From Micromonospora sp. Llam0 (GTDB lineage: Bacteria > Actinomycetota > Actinomycetes > Mycobacteriales > Micromonosporaceae): a DNA stretch of 64,000 nucleotides. The DNA is taken from positions 5,704,001 through 5,768,000 of the forward strand of contig NZ_RJJY01000001.1 of the NCBI RefSeq assembly GCF_003751085.1, written 5' to 3'. This document shows positions 43,931 to 53,563 of the stretch, in pieces. Under the pieces are notes generated by a model that had not been told where the DNA came from, did no database searches, and was given only the letters and a program-made list of their open reading frames with translations. The first letter of the stretch is position 1. Each line of letters starts with the position of its first letter. A program made the position numbers and the translations under genes.

Positions 43931-45856
43931 ATGTCCACAGCGCCGACCGCGCTCAGCGCGCCGACCACGGGGGACGGCATGTATCTCGCCGGCCTGCGGC
44001 TCACGAACTTTCGCTCGTGTCGCGACGTGGAGATCAAGCTCCAGCCCGGCCTGACGCTACTCGTCGGCGACAACAACTCCGGCAAATCCAACGTCATCGA
44101 CGCGATACGGCTGCTCACCACGCCACTGAGCGGGCGACGGGTCCGCTACCTGGAGGCCGACGACGTCTCCACCGGCGCGGACGGACCCATCGAGATCGTG
44201 GGCGAGTTCGATGGCCTGACGCGGTTCCAGCAAGGCCAGTACATCGGCGCGCTCGATCTCGCGACGAACAAGGCGTACTACATGACCCGATTCCGGCCGG
44301 ACATGGACGTACCCCGCCGGTCCAAGGTGGAAAACCTAGTCGGCCGGGCCGCCGGGTCCGACGCCGAACCCGAGAAGCGGGACCAGATCAGGCACGTCTA
44401 CCTGGCGCCGCTGCGCGACGCCAAGCGTGAGCTGGACTCCGCCACCGGCAACCGCATGGCGCTCATCATCAAGTACCTGACGAGCGAGGCGTCCCGCACG
44501 GACTTCCTCGACCAGGCGATCGACGGACTGCGCAAGCTCGAGGAACACGACGTCATCACCGGCACCCAGAAGCGGCTGCAGGAGCACGTCAGCGACCTCA
44601 CCGATCCGGTCCGGGGACAGGTCATCGGTCTGAGCTTCCGCGATGTCCGGCTGCAGCGGCTCGCCCGTGGCCTTCGCCTGAAGATGGCCGAGCACGGCGT
44701 CGACCTCGCCGACATCGAGGACTCGGGCCTCGGCTACGCCAACCTGCTCTACATGGCGTCGGTCATCATCGAGCTACGTAACGCCCAGGACGCCGAGCTC
44801 ACGCTCTTCCTCGTGGAGGAGCCGGAGGCCCACCTCCACCCGCAACTGCAGGCCGTGCTCCTGGACTACCTCCAAGAGCAGTCCGCCAAGTCGCTGCGCG
44901 ACGACACCGACGGCCCGGCGGGTCGCATCCAGGTGGTCGCCACGACCCACTCGCCGAACCTGGCCAGCGCGGTGGGCATCCGCAGTATCGTGGTCCTGCG
45001 TACCCAGGAGACCCAGACCACCAAAGGGTCCCCGGTAGCTGAGGCCGAGGAAGCGCCGACCGGCGTCCAGCGCGGCACCGCCGCGATTGCCCTGTGCGAC
45101 ATCGACCTGACCGACGAGGAACGCCGCAAGATCGACCAGTATCTCGACGTCAGCCGCGCCGAGTTGCTGTTCACCCGGCGCGCGATCCTTGTGGAGGGTG
45201 TCTCCGAGGCCGTCATCCTGCCGCCGCTCGCACGCCACTGCGTCTTCGACAGGGCGGCGGCCGACTACGGGGCGAAGTGCCGCGAATTCCGGGCTGTGTC
45301 GATCATCAGCATCGGCAGCGTCGACTTCGGCCCCTACCTTAAGCTCCTCCTACAGCAGGTCAACGGCGTTCGGCTCGTCGACCGGCTGGTGGTCATCACC
45401 GACGGCGACCCCGACATCGATGACGAGGTCGACCAAGACGACGGTCTCGACGATGAGCCCGAGGCCGTCGAGCCGGAGACGGAGGACGAGCCGGCCGCCA
45501 CACTCAGCCGCAAGGACCGGCTGGAAGAGATCGCCACCCAACTGGGCGCCGACTCAATCCTCGCCGTTTTCGCCGCCGAGTTCACCCTCGAGGCCGACCT
45601 GATGAACCCGTTCACGGTCAACGGCCCGCTGCTGGAGACCGCGTTCAAGCGACAGAAGCCCAGGTCGGGCAGATTCTGGAACACGCTCGCGATGAGCACG
45701 AACCCGGCGGAGGTCTTCTACCGCAAACTGCGCACCACCAAGCGGTACATCGGCAAGGGCGAGTTCGCTCATGACGTCGCCGAGCTGATCCAGAGCGGCG
45801 GCACGCTCAAGTGCCCCGCCTACCTCGCACAGGCCATCCAGTCGGCGATGCGGTAG
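43931..45856 (+). CDS. gajA: Gabija protein GajA: OLD-family ATPase with TOPRIM nuclease domain
   Basis: A 641-residue protein. The N-terminal ATPase has Walker A GDNNSGKSN (46-54), a signature/Walker B region LFLVEEPEAHLHPQ (292-305) and VVATTHSP (switch His). The C-terminal TOPRIM domain has LVEGVSEAVILPPLA with the metal Glu at 422 and VVITDGDPDID with the DxD acids at 491-493. A long acidic insert (EVDQDDGLDDEPEAVEPETE) follows. GajA nicks DNA when nucleotide levels fall during phage infection. GajB begins 6 bp downstream, making the standard Gabija pair. Confidence 0.88.
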   Translation: MSTAPTALSAPTTGDGMYLAGLRLTNFRSCRDVEIKLQPGLTLLVGDNNSGKSNVIDAIRLLTTPLSGRRVRYLEADDVSTGADGPIEIVGEFDGLTRFQQGQYIGALDLATNKAYYMTRFRPDMDVPRRSKVENLVGRAAGSDAEPEKRDQIRHVYLAPLRDAKRELDSATGNRMALIIKYLTSEASRTDFLDQAIDGLRKLEEHDVITGTQKRLQEHVSDLTDPVRGQVIGLSFRDVRLQRLARGLRLKMAEHGVDLADIEDSGLGYANLLYMASVIIELRNAQDAELTLFLVEEPEAHLHPQLQAVLLDYLQEQSAKSLRDDTDGPAGRIQVVATTHSPNLASAVGIRSIVVLRTQETQTTKGSPVAEAEEAPTGVQRGTAAIALCDIDLTDEERRKIDQYLDVSRAELLFTRRAILVEGVSEAVILPPLARHCVFDRAAADYGAKCREFRAVSIISIGSVDFGPYLKLLLQQVNGVRLVDRLVVITDGDPDIDDEVDQDDGLDDEPEAVEPETEDEPAATLSRKDRLEEIATQLGADSILAVFAAEFTLEADLMNPFTVNGPLLETAFKRQKPRSGRFWNTLAMSTNPAEVFYRKLRTTKRYIGKGEFAHDVAELIQSGGTLKCPAYLAQAIQSAMR

Positions 45857-45862
45857 GCGGGC

Positions 45863-47626
45863 ATGGACGAGATCGACTTCTCGCCGGCGCAGCGCGCCCT
45901 CATCGACAAGCCGGGCAGCGTCTTCGTCCCGGCGTGCCCGGGCGCCGGGAAGACTCAGAGCATCGTCGAGCGCTTCACCCAGCGCCCCGGCGTTCCCGCC
46001 CGGCAGGGCGTCGCCCTGTTGTCGTTCACCAACGCGGCGATCAACGAGGCGCGTCAGCGGTGCGCCCAGCGGCCAGACCTCCTCACGGCCCCGAACTACG
46101 TCGGCACCATCGACGGCTTCATCAACCGGTTCATCGTCACGCCCCTGTACAAGGCGTTGACGGGCACGGTCCCCACGTTCAAGGACTCGTGGCACACCGT
46201 CCAGGGCACCACGTTCGGGGTGGCTGGGGTGCCGCTGGAGTTCCAGCTCGGCTGGTTCGCCTTCGACCACGACGGCGGCAACGCCCGGCTGGTCAGCCAC
46301 CAGGTCCCGTACGCCCAGCGCAGCATCGTCACCAACCTCTCGGACTGGCAGCGGAATACGGCCAACACCAATGCCTCACGCCTGGCTCGCCGGTTCCTCG
46401 CGAATGGGGTGATGGACTGCGCGGCGACGCGGGTGCTGATGGAGCACTACCTCACCGACCCGACCAACCGGGCCCGGTTGGGCCAGCTGATGAGCGCCCG
46501 GTTCGGGTCGGTCATCGTCGACGAGGTACAGGACTGCGACAGCAGCGACATCTTCCTCATCAACTTCCTGCTGGACTTCGGCATCGAGACCGTCATGGTG
46601 GGCGACCTCGACCAGTCCATCTACGGCTTCCGCGGCTCCACCATCGAGGCGGTCCAGAACCTCGTCGGCCGAGTCCCCGAAGGAAGCCGGTTCGACGGCA
46701 ACTACCGAAGCTCCCCGGCGATCTGCGCCGTCGTCAACAGCTTGCGCGCCGATACAGGCAGCGACATCCCGCTCGGGAAATGGAAGGACGACCAGTACCC
46801 CGTCGTGGTCCTGCCCGTGAGCGGGTTCGACCACGCTCGCTCGAAGATCATCGAGGTCGCCGGGTCGATGGGCTTCACCCACGAGGAAATCAGGGTGCTC
46901 GCCTACGGTGAGAAGGACGCCCGCGAGTGCGCCGGCGCCTCACCGCCGGGCGACAAAAGCGGCGGCAAACTCGTCCAGCTCGCCCAGGCCGCAGCGACCC
47001 TTCAAGATCTGCGCGCCAGCGCCTGGGCCCGGGCCCGGGCCCAGGCCATGCAGACGATCGAAGGCATCCTCCGCGGGCTCGGCCGCGACGACGACCGTGT
47101 GCTCGCCGACGCCGAGTTCCTCGGCTCCGTCGGACTCACCCCACGCACGTTCCGGGACGGTTGCCTGCGGCTCGTCAGCAGGGCCTCGCCCTTCGACGGC
47201 CCACCCAGCGCGTTCCGCGCCGAGATGCGCAACGGCATCAAGGCGTTGGGGTGGGACGGCTGGATCAACACCGGCGGCCTCCGCTCCCCGAACGGCGACA
47301 CCTGGCCCGTCCTCATGATTGACGAACCCGATGCGCTCGACTGGTCGACGGTCCACGGCTTCAAGGGCCTCCAGGCAACGGTCACCGCAGTCGCGATCCC
47401 GCCGCTGCCGAGACGCGCCACCTCCGCCGACGGGGTCGGGCTCTGGAGCAAGGGCGATCCCGGCGAAAGCCGGCGGGTGCTGTACGTCGGCGCATCCCGC
47501 GCCCAGCGCCTTCTCATCCTGGTTACCGCCGACCTGCAAGTGCCCGCCGTAACGTCCTGCCTTCAACGGGATGCGGTGCCGTTCATGGTTGTCCAGAACA
47601 CCCGAGACGCCAGGGCACGAGCCTGA
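45863..47626 (+). CDS. gajB: Gabija protein GajB: UvrD/PcrA-like superfamily 1 helicase
   Basis: A 587-residue UvrD-like helicase. Motif I is FVPACPGAGKTQ (25-31 core), motif Ia SFTNAAINEARQR, motif II VDEVQDCD (220-224), motif III MVGDLDQSIYGFRG, motif V TVHGFKGLQATV and motif VI RRVLYVGASRAQR. In Gabija, GajB acts with the GajA tetramer to sense and cleave phage DNA ends. At 587 residues it is longer than the B. cereus GajB of roughly 500. The ATG lies 6 bp after the gajA stop, so the two are coupled. Confidence 0.87.
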   Translation: MDEIDFSPAQRALIDKPGSVFVPACPGAGKTQSIVERFTQRPGVPARQGVALLSFTNAAINEARQRCAQRPDLLTAPNYVGTIDGFINRFIVTPLYKALTGTVPTFKDSWHTVQGTTFGVAGVPLEFQLGWFAFDHDGGNARLVSHQVPYAQRSIVTNLSDWQRNTANTNASRLARRFLANGVMDCAATRVLMEHYLTDPTNRARLGQLMSARFGSVIVDEVQDCDSSDIFLINFLLDFGIETVMVGDLDQSIYGFRGSTIEAVQNLVGRVPEGSRFDGNYRSSPAICAVVNSLRADTGSDIPLGKWKDDQYPVVVLPVSGFDHARSKIIEVAGSMGFTHEEIRVLAYGEKDARECAGASPPGDKSGGKLVQLAQAAATLQDLRASAWARARAQAMQTIEGILRGLGRDDDRVLADAEFLGSVGLTPRTFRDGCLRLVSRASPFDGPPSAFRAEMRNGIKALGWDGWINTGGLRSPNGDTWPVLMIDEPDALDWSTVHGFKGLQATVTAVAIPPLPRRATSADGVGLWSKGDPGESRRVLYVGASRAQRLLILVTADLQVPAVTSCLQRDAVPFMVVQNTRDARARA

Positions 47627-47853
47627 CACCCCAGCCTCAGCGCCGCAGTTTCATGGCCTCGACCGCGGGCAGATCGCGGGCCGCCGCGTTCCGCATCAGG
47701 TGCGGCCGAACCGCGACGCACCGGTTCTTCGCACACCATACGAAGGCCTCCACATCGCGCCGTCGGGCAAGCCTGGGCTTGAACCGCTTGGACGGCGAAC
47801 TGACAGGCGGTGGTTACCCTCGAATTCGTGCCCGAGCCTTCCCTAGCATGTTC

Positions 47854-49233
47854 ATGGTGACGATGCGCCCATCGGCCGGTTCCGGATTCTGGTCTTCGCC
47901 TGAGGCATGGCGGTACCGATCGTTCGTACGCCGCCGGCGTGTCAGGCGCATCGACGTGGGCGGGGAGCCCGAGGGTAAGGGCGAGCGGGGCCGCCGAGCG
48001 GCCCAGGAGTTCCAGCGGCAGGTGGCCGCACAACAGCGAGCTGCCGGCCACCGAGCGATGACCGGGCCAGTCGCGTTGGAACTTCGGTTCGTCTCGACGC
48101 GGCCGACACCGCCCGCGATTCACCGGATGGCGAAGTGGGCACTCGATGTCCTTGAACAGCCCGGTCCTACCGTCGCGCTGAGCGCCGATCGCCGGCCGCT
48201 GGTGTATCGCAACGACCGTCAGGTCAAGCTGCTGCACGTCTCTCTTGACCAGGCTTGGCCAGGAGATGGGCACCGGCCCGGACCCGAGGGCCCCAAGACG
48301 ATCATCCATGCTCAGCCACTGCGAGACGCTGTCGAGGACCTACGCGTGTCCCACGAGTTGTCGACAGTCGGACAGCGGCACTTCATGGACCGAGACGTGT
48401 TCGGGGAGGACGAGGAAGACGATTACCCGCGCATCGGCCCGCCGGAGGAGTGGGACACGGAGGTACCGCAGCCGACTGGTGATCCTGCACGGGACCGGTT
48501 CAACAAGTCCCTGCTGGCGTGGAGTACCTACCAGAATCTTGAGCTTGCCCAGAAGCGGTTACTGATCGCGATGGACCGACTGGTGGATGGCGCGATGTGG
48601 TCCGCGCCCTACCAGATCTCGGCGTCGGGCGCAAGCGACGGCGACGGGACCCGGCGGCGGCCCGAGCTGCTCGATCTGGTCGAGCAGCACGAAACCGAGC
48701 CGTGGCAGGACCTGCTGTCGTTCCCATTGACGCTGCCGCTACCAAGCCTTCCGGAAAACACCGCCGATCGACGCACCTTCCGCGACGCCCTATACCTCAG
48801 CATGGAGGACTTTCGAGGTAAGTGGCCCATCCTGAAAAACCTAGTCGTCCCCATCAAGGTCACCATGTTGGTGGTGCCTCCGCAGCAGGGAAAGGACCTC
48901 GACAACCTCGCCCTCGACGTGCTCCCAGCGGTCCACGAGGTGCTTCGACCCCACATCGAGCCACGGCGCTTCACCCCCAGACTCCTTGCCGAGGGCGACC
49001 CGGCCGCCACGCAGACGAGACGGGAGCACGATCAAGCGCTCAAGCGGCTGAAGTCGCTCAACGTCCAGAGCGTCACCGCTTACCAGGTGGTCGAGCTGAA
49101 ACGTCGCCCGGAACACCCGCCGCAAGGGCTTCTGAGGCTTACCCTCGGGCTCGGCGACGGGTACGACCATCACACCCAAAGCCTGTGGAAACGCACCGAC
49201 AGACGGCTGTGGCGCAGGCTTCACGGGCTCTGA
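47854..49233 (+). CDS. RusA-like Holliday junction resolvase-type protein
   Basis: About 459 residues. The C-terminal part contains VVPIKVTMLVVPPQQGKDLD, then NLALDVLPAVHEVLRPH, a RusA-type DLDN motif in which the Asp residues bind metal. An N-terminal segment (GPVALELRFVSTRPTPPAIH and VYRNDRQVKLLHVSL) matches the opening strands of the RusA fold, with a long acidic insert between (FGEDEEDDYPRIGPPEEWD). RusA proteins resolve Holliday junctions and are usually about 120 residues, so this is an expanded version. The start is uncertain (ATG 47848, 47854 or 47863). It follows gajB in the same direction after 227 bp. Confidence 0.6.
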   Translation: MVTMRPSAGSGFWSSPEAWRYRSFVRRRRVRRIDVGGEPEGKGERGRRAAQEFQRQVAAQQRAAGHRAMTGPVALELRFVSTRPTPPAIHRMAKWALDVLEQPGPTVALSADRRPLVYRNDRQVKLLHVSLDQAWPGDGHRPGPEGPKTIIHAQPLRDAVEDLRVSHELSTVGQRHFMDRDVFGEDEEDDYPRIGPPEEWDTEVPQPTGDPARDRFNKSLLAWSTYQNLELAQKRLLIAMDRLVDGAMWSAPYQISASGASDGDGTRRRPELLDLVEQHETEPWQDLLSFPLTLPLPSLPENTADRRTFRDALYLSMEDFRGKWPILKNLVVPIKVTMLVVPPQQGKDLDNLALDVLPAVHEVLRPHIEPRRFTPRLLAEGDPAATQTRREHDQALKRLKSLNVQSVTAYQVVELKRRPEHPPQGLLRLTLGLGDGYDHHTQSLWKRTDRRLWRRLHGL

Positions 49234-49451
49234 CGAACGACCAAAACGGCGAGCACGGTCCGGCGTCCACCACCGTGACGGATCGACTCGGCATCGGGTG
49301 TCCACCCGTACGAGGGCAGCCCTGCACCTCAAGCCGTACCCGCCACTGGCGCTGACGGCCCGTTCCGAGTTTCCCGCTCGCTTCGAGATGTCGGACCGAT
49401 CGGCTACTCTGCCGGCACTGCGAAGGTTATAGATCCCGTGCGGGAGTTCCC

Positions 49452-50456
49452 ATGCAAAGTTACAGCTTCAAATTAGACATACGTCTCGGCGACCATTCCC
49501 TCGAAGGCTCCACCCTGACCTGCTGCAATCAATTCGACGGAAAAGAGACCTGGTCCCTGGACCTCCCAACAGTGCTTTGGATCCTGGAAAGGGTCGCTGC
49601 TGGCGAAGGAGATGCGCGAGAGATCCGAGACGACCTTCTTCAGGCAACGGAGTGGGACAGCGCCTGCTGTAGCTCTTGCGATCTGGCGATGTCACACTTC
49701 CCGGAGGCACGCCACCGCCATGAGGCGGCTTCCCGGCGGTGGGAAGAAGACCAGCAGCTAGATTCTGACAGCTTCCCCTACCTCCTGAACAAGGGCAAGA
49801 TCCACAGGTCGAGCTGCCGGCGCCCGCCCCGCCCGGTACCGCCACGGTTTCCCGAGGACCTGCACACCTTCGCGGTACTTTTCGGAGAACATAGTGGCGA
49901 TCTGGAACAAGTCTTCAACTTTCTTGCTGGGCAAGCGTCCCGTGGAGCGCGTCAGATCAGCTCGTCGGAGGTAGTCGCGATGATGGCGCGGGACGGCGTC
50001 GCGACGGTGAAGAGCCGACTCTGCGGTGCGTGTAAGCCTCGACTACCTGACCTCGACCTGGCCGCACCCGAGGGTCGACCGGCGTGCTGGGCGTGGCCTT
50101 TACTCTCGGACGTCCCTACGGTGGCAGCCGGAGTCGCCCCGGTCAGCGTCGACGTCAACGTGCTGCCGCATCAACGGGCTGCTTACGCCGAGATGGAGCG
50201 TTGGCACGAGGGCCGCTGCGCGGTTTGCGGGCATGGCCATGCCGTCGGCAGGCTAGTGAGAGACCATGATCATCCAAGCGGGCTAATCCGTGGCCTGCTC
50301 TGCTCATCGTGTAACACTGCCGAGGGCCGGACCGACTCCCTGTTGTTCAACAGCTACCGTCGCCGACCACCCTCAGTGATCCTGGGGCTCGAAGTGCTCT
50401 ACCTACCTGCCGGCTTCCAGCCGGGAACGCACCATCAAGGTGTCCCAGCCCGGTGA
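49452..50456 (+). CDS. Endonuclease VII (Recombination_7)-type HNH protein
   Basis: A 334-residue protein. The C-terminal domain has the T4 endonuclease VII signature CAVCGHGHAVGRLVRDHDHP, then SGLIRGLLCSSCNTAEG. C256/C259 and C284/C287 bind structural zinc, and the DHDH at 271-274 is the catalytic His-Me-finger. The N-terminal about 240 residues have Cys pairs (LTCCNQF, CCSSCD, CGACKP) and are unassigned. Endonuclease VII resolves branched DNA. The ATG follows GTGCGGGAG. It stands last in the Gabija-resolvase gene group. Confidence 0.75.
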   Translation: MQSYSFKLDIRLGDHSLEGSTLTCCNQFDGKETWSLDLPTVLWILERVAAGEGDAREIRDDLLQATEWDSACCSSCDLAMSHFPEARHRHEAASRRWEEDQQLDSDSFPYLLNKGKIHRSSCRRPPRPVPPRFPEDLHTFAVLFGEHSGDLEQVFNFLAGQASRGARQISSSEVVAMMARDGVATVKSRLCGACKPRLPDLDLAAPEGRPACWAWPLLSDVPTVAAGVAPVSVDVNVLPHQRAAYAEMERWHEGRCAVCGHGHAVGRLVRDHDHPSGLIRGLLCSSCNTAEGRTDSLLFNSYRRRPPSVILGLEVLYLPAGFQPGTHHQGVPAR

Positions 50457-50476
50457 AGAGCAAGACGGAGACCCTG

Positions 50477-51436
50477 TCAACGACATTTGAAATTTGGTTC
50501 TGGCACACATTCTGGATGCTGTTGGTGATCTTGACTCTGTGACCGGGGTGGCGCGTCGCTGCCAGAGTTGAGGGACTCTTGGTGTTGGGGTAGCGGGATG
50601 TCGATGGGGCGGGGTTCGGGTTGGTTGGTGCCGGCGGAGACGGCTCGGGTGGCCTGGGCTGCCAATCCGAAGGGGGGAAGAGTCGCTGGGGTCGTCGTAA
50701 CCGCCGTTGTATAGATGGTGACTCCTTCGCTGGTGGACAGGCGTCGGATGGAATGTGGTGGCTGTGGGATTGTGATTGGCGGTGCGAGGTCGCCGCCAGA
50801 TCGGGTGGCACGCTCGCCGAGGCCGTCGAGGTCCCCGTCAACGGTGACGACGAGTTGCCACTGGGTGGCGACCGCTGCGCCGCGAACCCGGATCAGGTCG
50901 GCGTTGTGCAGGTTGGTGCCGAGTGTCTCCTGGTAGAAGCGGCGGGTTTCGTCGGGTCGTGGGCAGCCGAGAATCATCCGGTGTGGGGCGGTGATGACGC
51001 CTGCCGGATGTCGCCAGCCGTGGCTGTCCTTGCGGTGCCACAGCGATACGGGCGCACCGAAGGGGTCGATCAGGGTGGCGATACGCCCCTGGTCGATGTC
51101 GAAGGGTGCGACGATGAGTTGGGCGCCGGCGGTGGTGGCTGCCGCTACGCGGCGGTCGACATCGTCGACGGCGAGGTAGTAGGCGATGTGTGGTGGGGTG
51201 CCGGGTGGATAGATCGGGGCGGCCAGGTCGCTGACTGTGCCGATGCGGTGCGAGCCGACGGTGATCGTCGTGGCGCGGCGCCAGTCGTTGTCGTCGACGG
51301 CGAAGTGCCAGCCCAGCGTGGCGGAGAAGAACCGGGCGGTGCCAGCGATGTCGCGGGTCTTGATGTCCATCCAGCAGAATTCGCCGTCGGTGCCAAGAGA
51401 CGGCGTGTCGGCGGCTGGACGTCGGGTGGTGGTCAC
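50477..51436 (-). CDS. VOC (glyoxalase/dioxygenase-fold) family protein
   Basis: A 319-residue protein with two VOC modules. The first is GEFCWMDIKTRDIAGTARFF, then LGWHFAVDD and IATLIDPFGAPVSLWHR. The second begins MILGCPRPDETRRFYQETLG. The last about 60 residues are low-complexity. VOC proteins include bleomycin-type resistance proteins, glyoxalases and dioxygenases; no specific substrate is apparent. The GTG start overlaps the stop of the upstream TetR gene by 4 bp, so it is under that regulator's operon. Confidence 0.8.
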   Translation of the reverse strand: MTTTRRPAADTPSLGTDGEFCWMDIKTRDIAGTARFFSATLGWHFAVDDNDWRRATTITVGSHRIGTVSDLAAPIYPPGTPPHIAYYLAVDDVDRRVAAATTAGAQLIVAPFDIDQGRIATLIDPFGAPVSLWHRKDSHGWRHPAGVITAPHRMILGCPRPDETRRFYQETLGTNLHNADLIRVRGAAVATQWQLVVTVDGDLDGLGERATRSGGDLAPPITIPQPPHSIRRLSTSEGVTIYTTAVTTTPATLPPFGLAAQATRAVSAGTNQPEPRPIDIPLPQHQESLNSGSDAPPRSQSQDHQQHPECVPEPNFKCR

Positions 51437-52110
51437 GGTAGCTCCAGGGTGAGACTGGCCGGGATGGCGTCGAAGGCGTCTTCGACGAGGCTGGCGAGCA
51501 TCGGGAGTCCGCCGTAGCCGATCTGGTGTTCCTGGCCGGGTTTGCCGTTGCCGCGTCCGGCGACCCAGTTGCGGGCACCGCACCGCCAGGCGCTGAGGGC
51601 GAACTCGCCGAGCAGTCGCAGGCGTACGTCGTAGCGGCTGTCGGTGTTCAGTCGTGTTTCGAGGATCTCGACGAGGCGTTGCTGCACTTTCATCGACGAC
51701 AGGATGCTGTGGTCGCGCAGGACAGGGGTGCCGGCCGCGAGCCGGCGGGTGGCCAGGAACCGGCGTTCCCAGTCGTCGGGCATGCCGTGGATCGCCGCGA
51801 CCAGGCTGGCGCGCAGGGCGGGTAGGGCGGGTCCGGGCTCGTCGTGGTCCTGGAAGTGGGTGATGTACGCCTGCCAGAGTTCGCCTTCGGCGGCCATCGC
51901 TACGTCTTCTTTGCTCGGGTAGTAGCGGAAGAACGTGCTGCGGGCGACTTCGACGTGGGCGGTGAGCTCTTCCAGGGTGACCCGGTCGAAGCCGCGGTCG
52001 CTGAACAGGCGTAACGCGACGTCGGCTAGTGCACGGCGGGTGCGCTGTTTCTTGCGCTCGCGCAGCGGCAGGGATCCGTGTTCGGCAGGTTCGGCGAGTT
52101 CGGCAGGCAC
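51433..52110 (-). CDS. TetR-family transcriptional regulator
   Basis: A 225-residue TetR repressor. The N-terminal HTH is RKKQRTRRALADVALRLFSD, then GFDRVTLEELTAHVEVARST and FFRYYPSKEDV; the C-terminal ligand domain resembles the TetR_C 'MftR-like' type. The GTG at 52110 lies 6 bp after a -10-like TATGAT, so the transcript is probably leaderless. It is divergent from an MFS exporter, the usual arrangement of a repressor controlling itself, the VOC gene and the pump. Confidence 0.88.
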   Translation of the reverse strand: MPAELAEPAEHGSLPLRERKKQRTRRALADVALRLFSDRGFDRVTLEELTAHVEVARSTFFRYYPSKEDVAMAAEGELWQAYITHFQDHDEPGPALPALRASLVAAIHGMPDDWERRFLATRRLAAGTPVLRDHSILSSMKVQQRLVEILETRLNTDSRYDVRLRLLGEFALSAWRCGARNWVAGRGNGKPGQEHQIGYGGLPMLASLVEDAFDAIPASLTLELP

Positions 52111-52243
52111 CGACAGATCATAACGAAACAAGTCCGAGACGCATATCACACTTGATGCCTAACGCTACCCAGGACAATATAGAACTCAGTCTCGTTTTCT
52201 GGTCGTTTTCCTGTCGCCATGTGCGCTGGAGGTTCCCGCGGTC

Positions 52244-53557
52244 ATGCCTGTCGGCGTCCAGCCCCGTCCGGGCCGACCTGTTCTCGTCGTGCTGCTGCTG
52301 GCGTCCACTCTCGGGGTGATGGGTGGAGCGACGATCGCCCCGATCATCGAGGTCATCCGGCAGGATCTCGCGGTCGGCGGCACCGAGGCCGGCCTGATCC
52401 TCACCTCGCACAGCCTGGCCATCGCCGTGCTCAGTCCGCTCGCTGGGCGGGCGGCGGACCGGTTCGGCATCCGCGTACCGCTGGCGGGTGGGCTGGTCCT
52501 TTACGGCGTTGGTGGTGGCGCGGGCATGCTCACCTCGACGCTGCCGACGCTGCTCGCCACCCGGCTGGTCCTCGGCGCCGGCGCGGCCGCCGTGTTCACC
52601 TGCTCGACCGTCGCGATGCTGGCGCTGTACCAGGGTCCCGACCGGGACCGGGTGATGGGCTGGCGGACGACCGCCGTCACCGTCGGCGGGTTCGCCTACC
52701 CTCTGGCGGCCGGGGTGCTCGGACACGTGTCCTGGCACGCCCCGTTCGCGATCTATCTCGTCGGCGTACCGCTCGGGGTGGCCACCCTGCTCATCATCCC
52801 GGCGGGCACTGCGGCCTCGATCCGCCCGGATCAGGGCGCTGGGTCCTCACCTACCGGCCGCCGTGGCGCCGTGCGGTTGCTGCGGGACCGTCCGCTGCTG
52901 CTCGGCCTGTGTGGGATCTGGGTCGCCACCGCCGGGCTGATGATGGTCCTCGCGGTCTTCCTGCCACGCCGGCTGGACCAACTCGGCATCCAGGACACCG
53001 TGCTCGTCGCGGTCTACTCGATGGTGGTGTCCGGAGCCGCCGCCAGCCTGGCCGGCCTGGCGTACGCGCGGCTACGTACCCGGCTGTCCTATCCGGCGCT
53101 GCTACGCGGCGCGGTGCTGTGCTGGACAGCCGCGTTCGTCGCTTTCGCCGTCGCGGACCATCCGGTGCCGCTGCTGCTCGTGCCGGCCCTCACCGGTCTC
53201 GGCTCCGGTCTGGCCATGCCCACGCTGACTGTCCTGATCGATCACACCGCGCCGCCTGGGCGGCGCGGCACCGCCACCTCGCTGCAGGGCAGTGCGTTGT
53301 TCGGTGGCCAGTTCGTCTCACCGCTGGTGTTCGGGCCCCTCATCGAAGCCACGTCCATCACCGTCGGTGCGTTGACCGCCGCCGCTGGCACCACGCTCAT
53401 GTTCATCGCCCTGCTGCGGCTTCCCGATCCCGAATGGCCGGCGAGCCGGCGACCCGCCGCACCTGGCGACGGGCCGCCTGACGGCACGGCGCGGCGGACA
53501 CCGCCCCCGGTTCCAGGCCCACGCGACAGCGCCGCACGGGACGCGTCCCCGAGCTGA
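52244..53557 (+). CDS. MFS efflux transporter
   Basis: A 437-residue MFS protein with 12 predicted membrane helices. The first is VLVVLLLASTLGVMGGATIA, the motif-A loop is GRAADRFGIRVPL, and motif C-like glycines are in TVGGFAYPLAAGVLGHV. A hydrophilic Pro-rich C-terminal tail of about 45 residues follows the last helix. GGAGG lies upstream of the ATG. Divergent from the TetR/VOC operon, which suggests drug-inducible efflux. It converges with SulP, ending 6 bp from its stop. Confidence 0.86.
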   Translation: MPVGVQPRPGRPVLVVLLLASTLGVMGGATIAPIIEVIRQDLAVGGTEAGLILTSHSLAIAVLSPLAGRAADRFGIRVPLAGGLVLYGVGGGAGMLTSTLPTLLATRLVLGAGAAAVFTCSTVAMLALYQGPDRDRVMGWRTTAVTVGGFAYPLAAGVLGHVSWHAPFAIYLVGVPLGVATLLIIPAGTAASIRPDQGAGSSPTGRRGAVRLLRDRPLLLGLCGIWVATAGLMMVLAVFLPRRLDQLGIQDTVLVAVYSMVVSGAAASLAGLAYARLRTRLSYPALLRGAVLCWTAAFVAFAVADHPVPLLLVPALTGLGSGLAMPTLTVLIDHTAPPGRRGTATSLQGSALFGGQFVSPLVFGPLIEATSITVGALTAAAGTTLMFIALLRLPDPEWPASRRPAAPGDGPPDGTARRTPPPVPGPRDSAARDASPS

Positions 53558-53563
53558 CCAGTA

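Noticed and set aside
52111..52243. TetR operator palindrome between the TetR and MFS genes
   Set aside because: Partial repeats (GAGAC and GTCTC, and two CGTTTT-like strings) are present, but no convincing symmetrical operator can be defined by eye.
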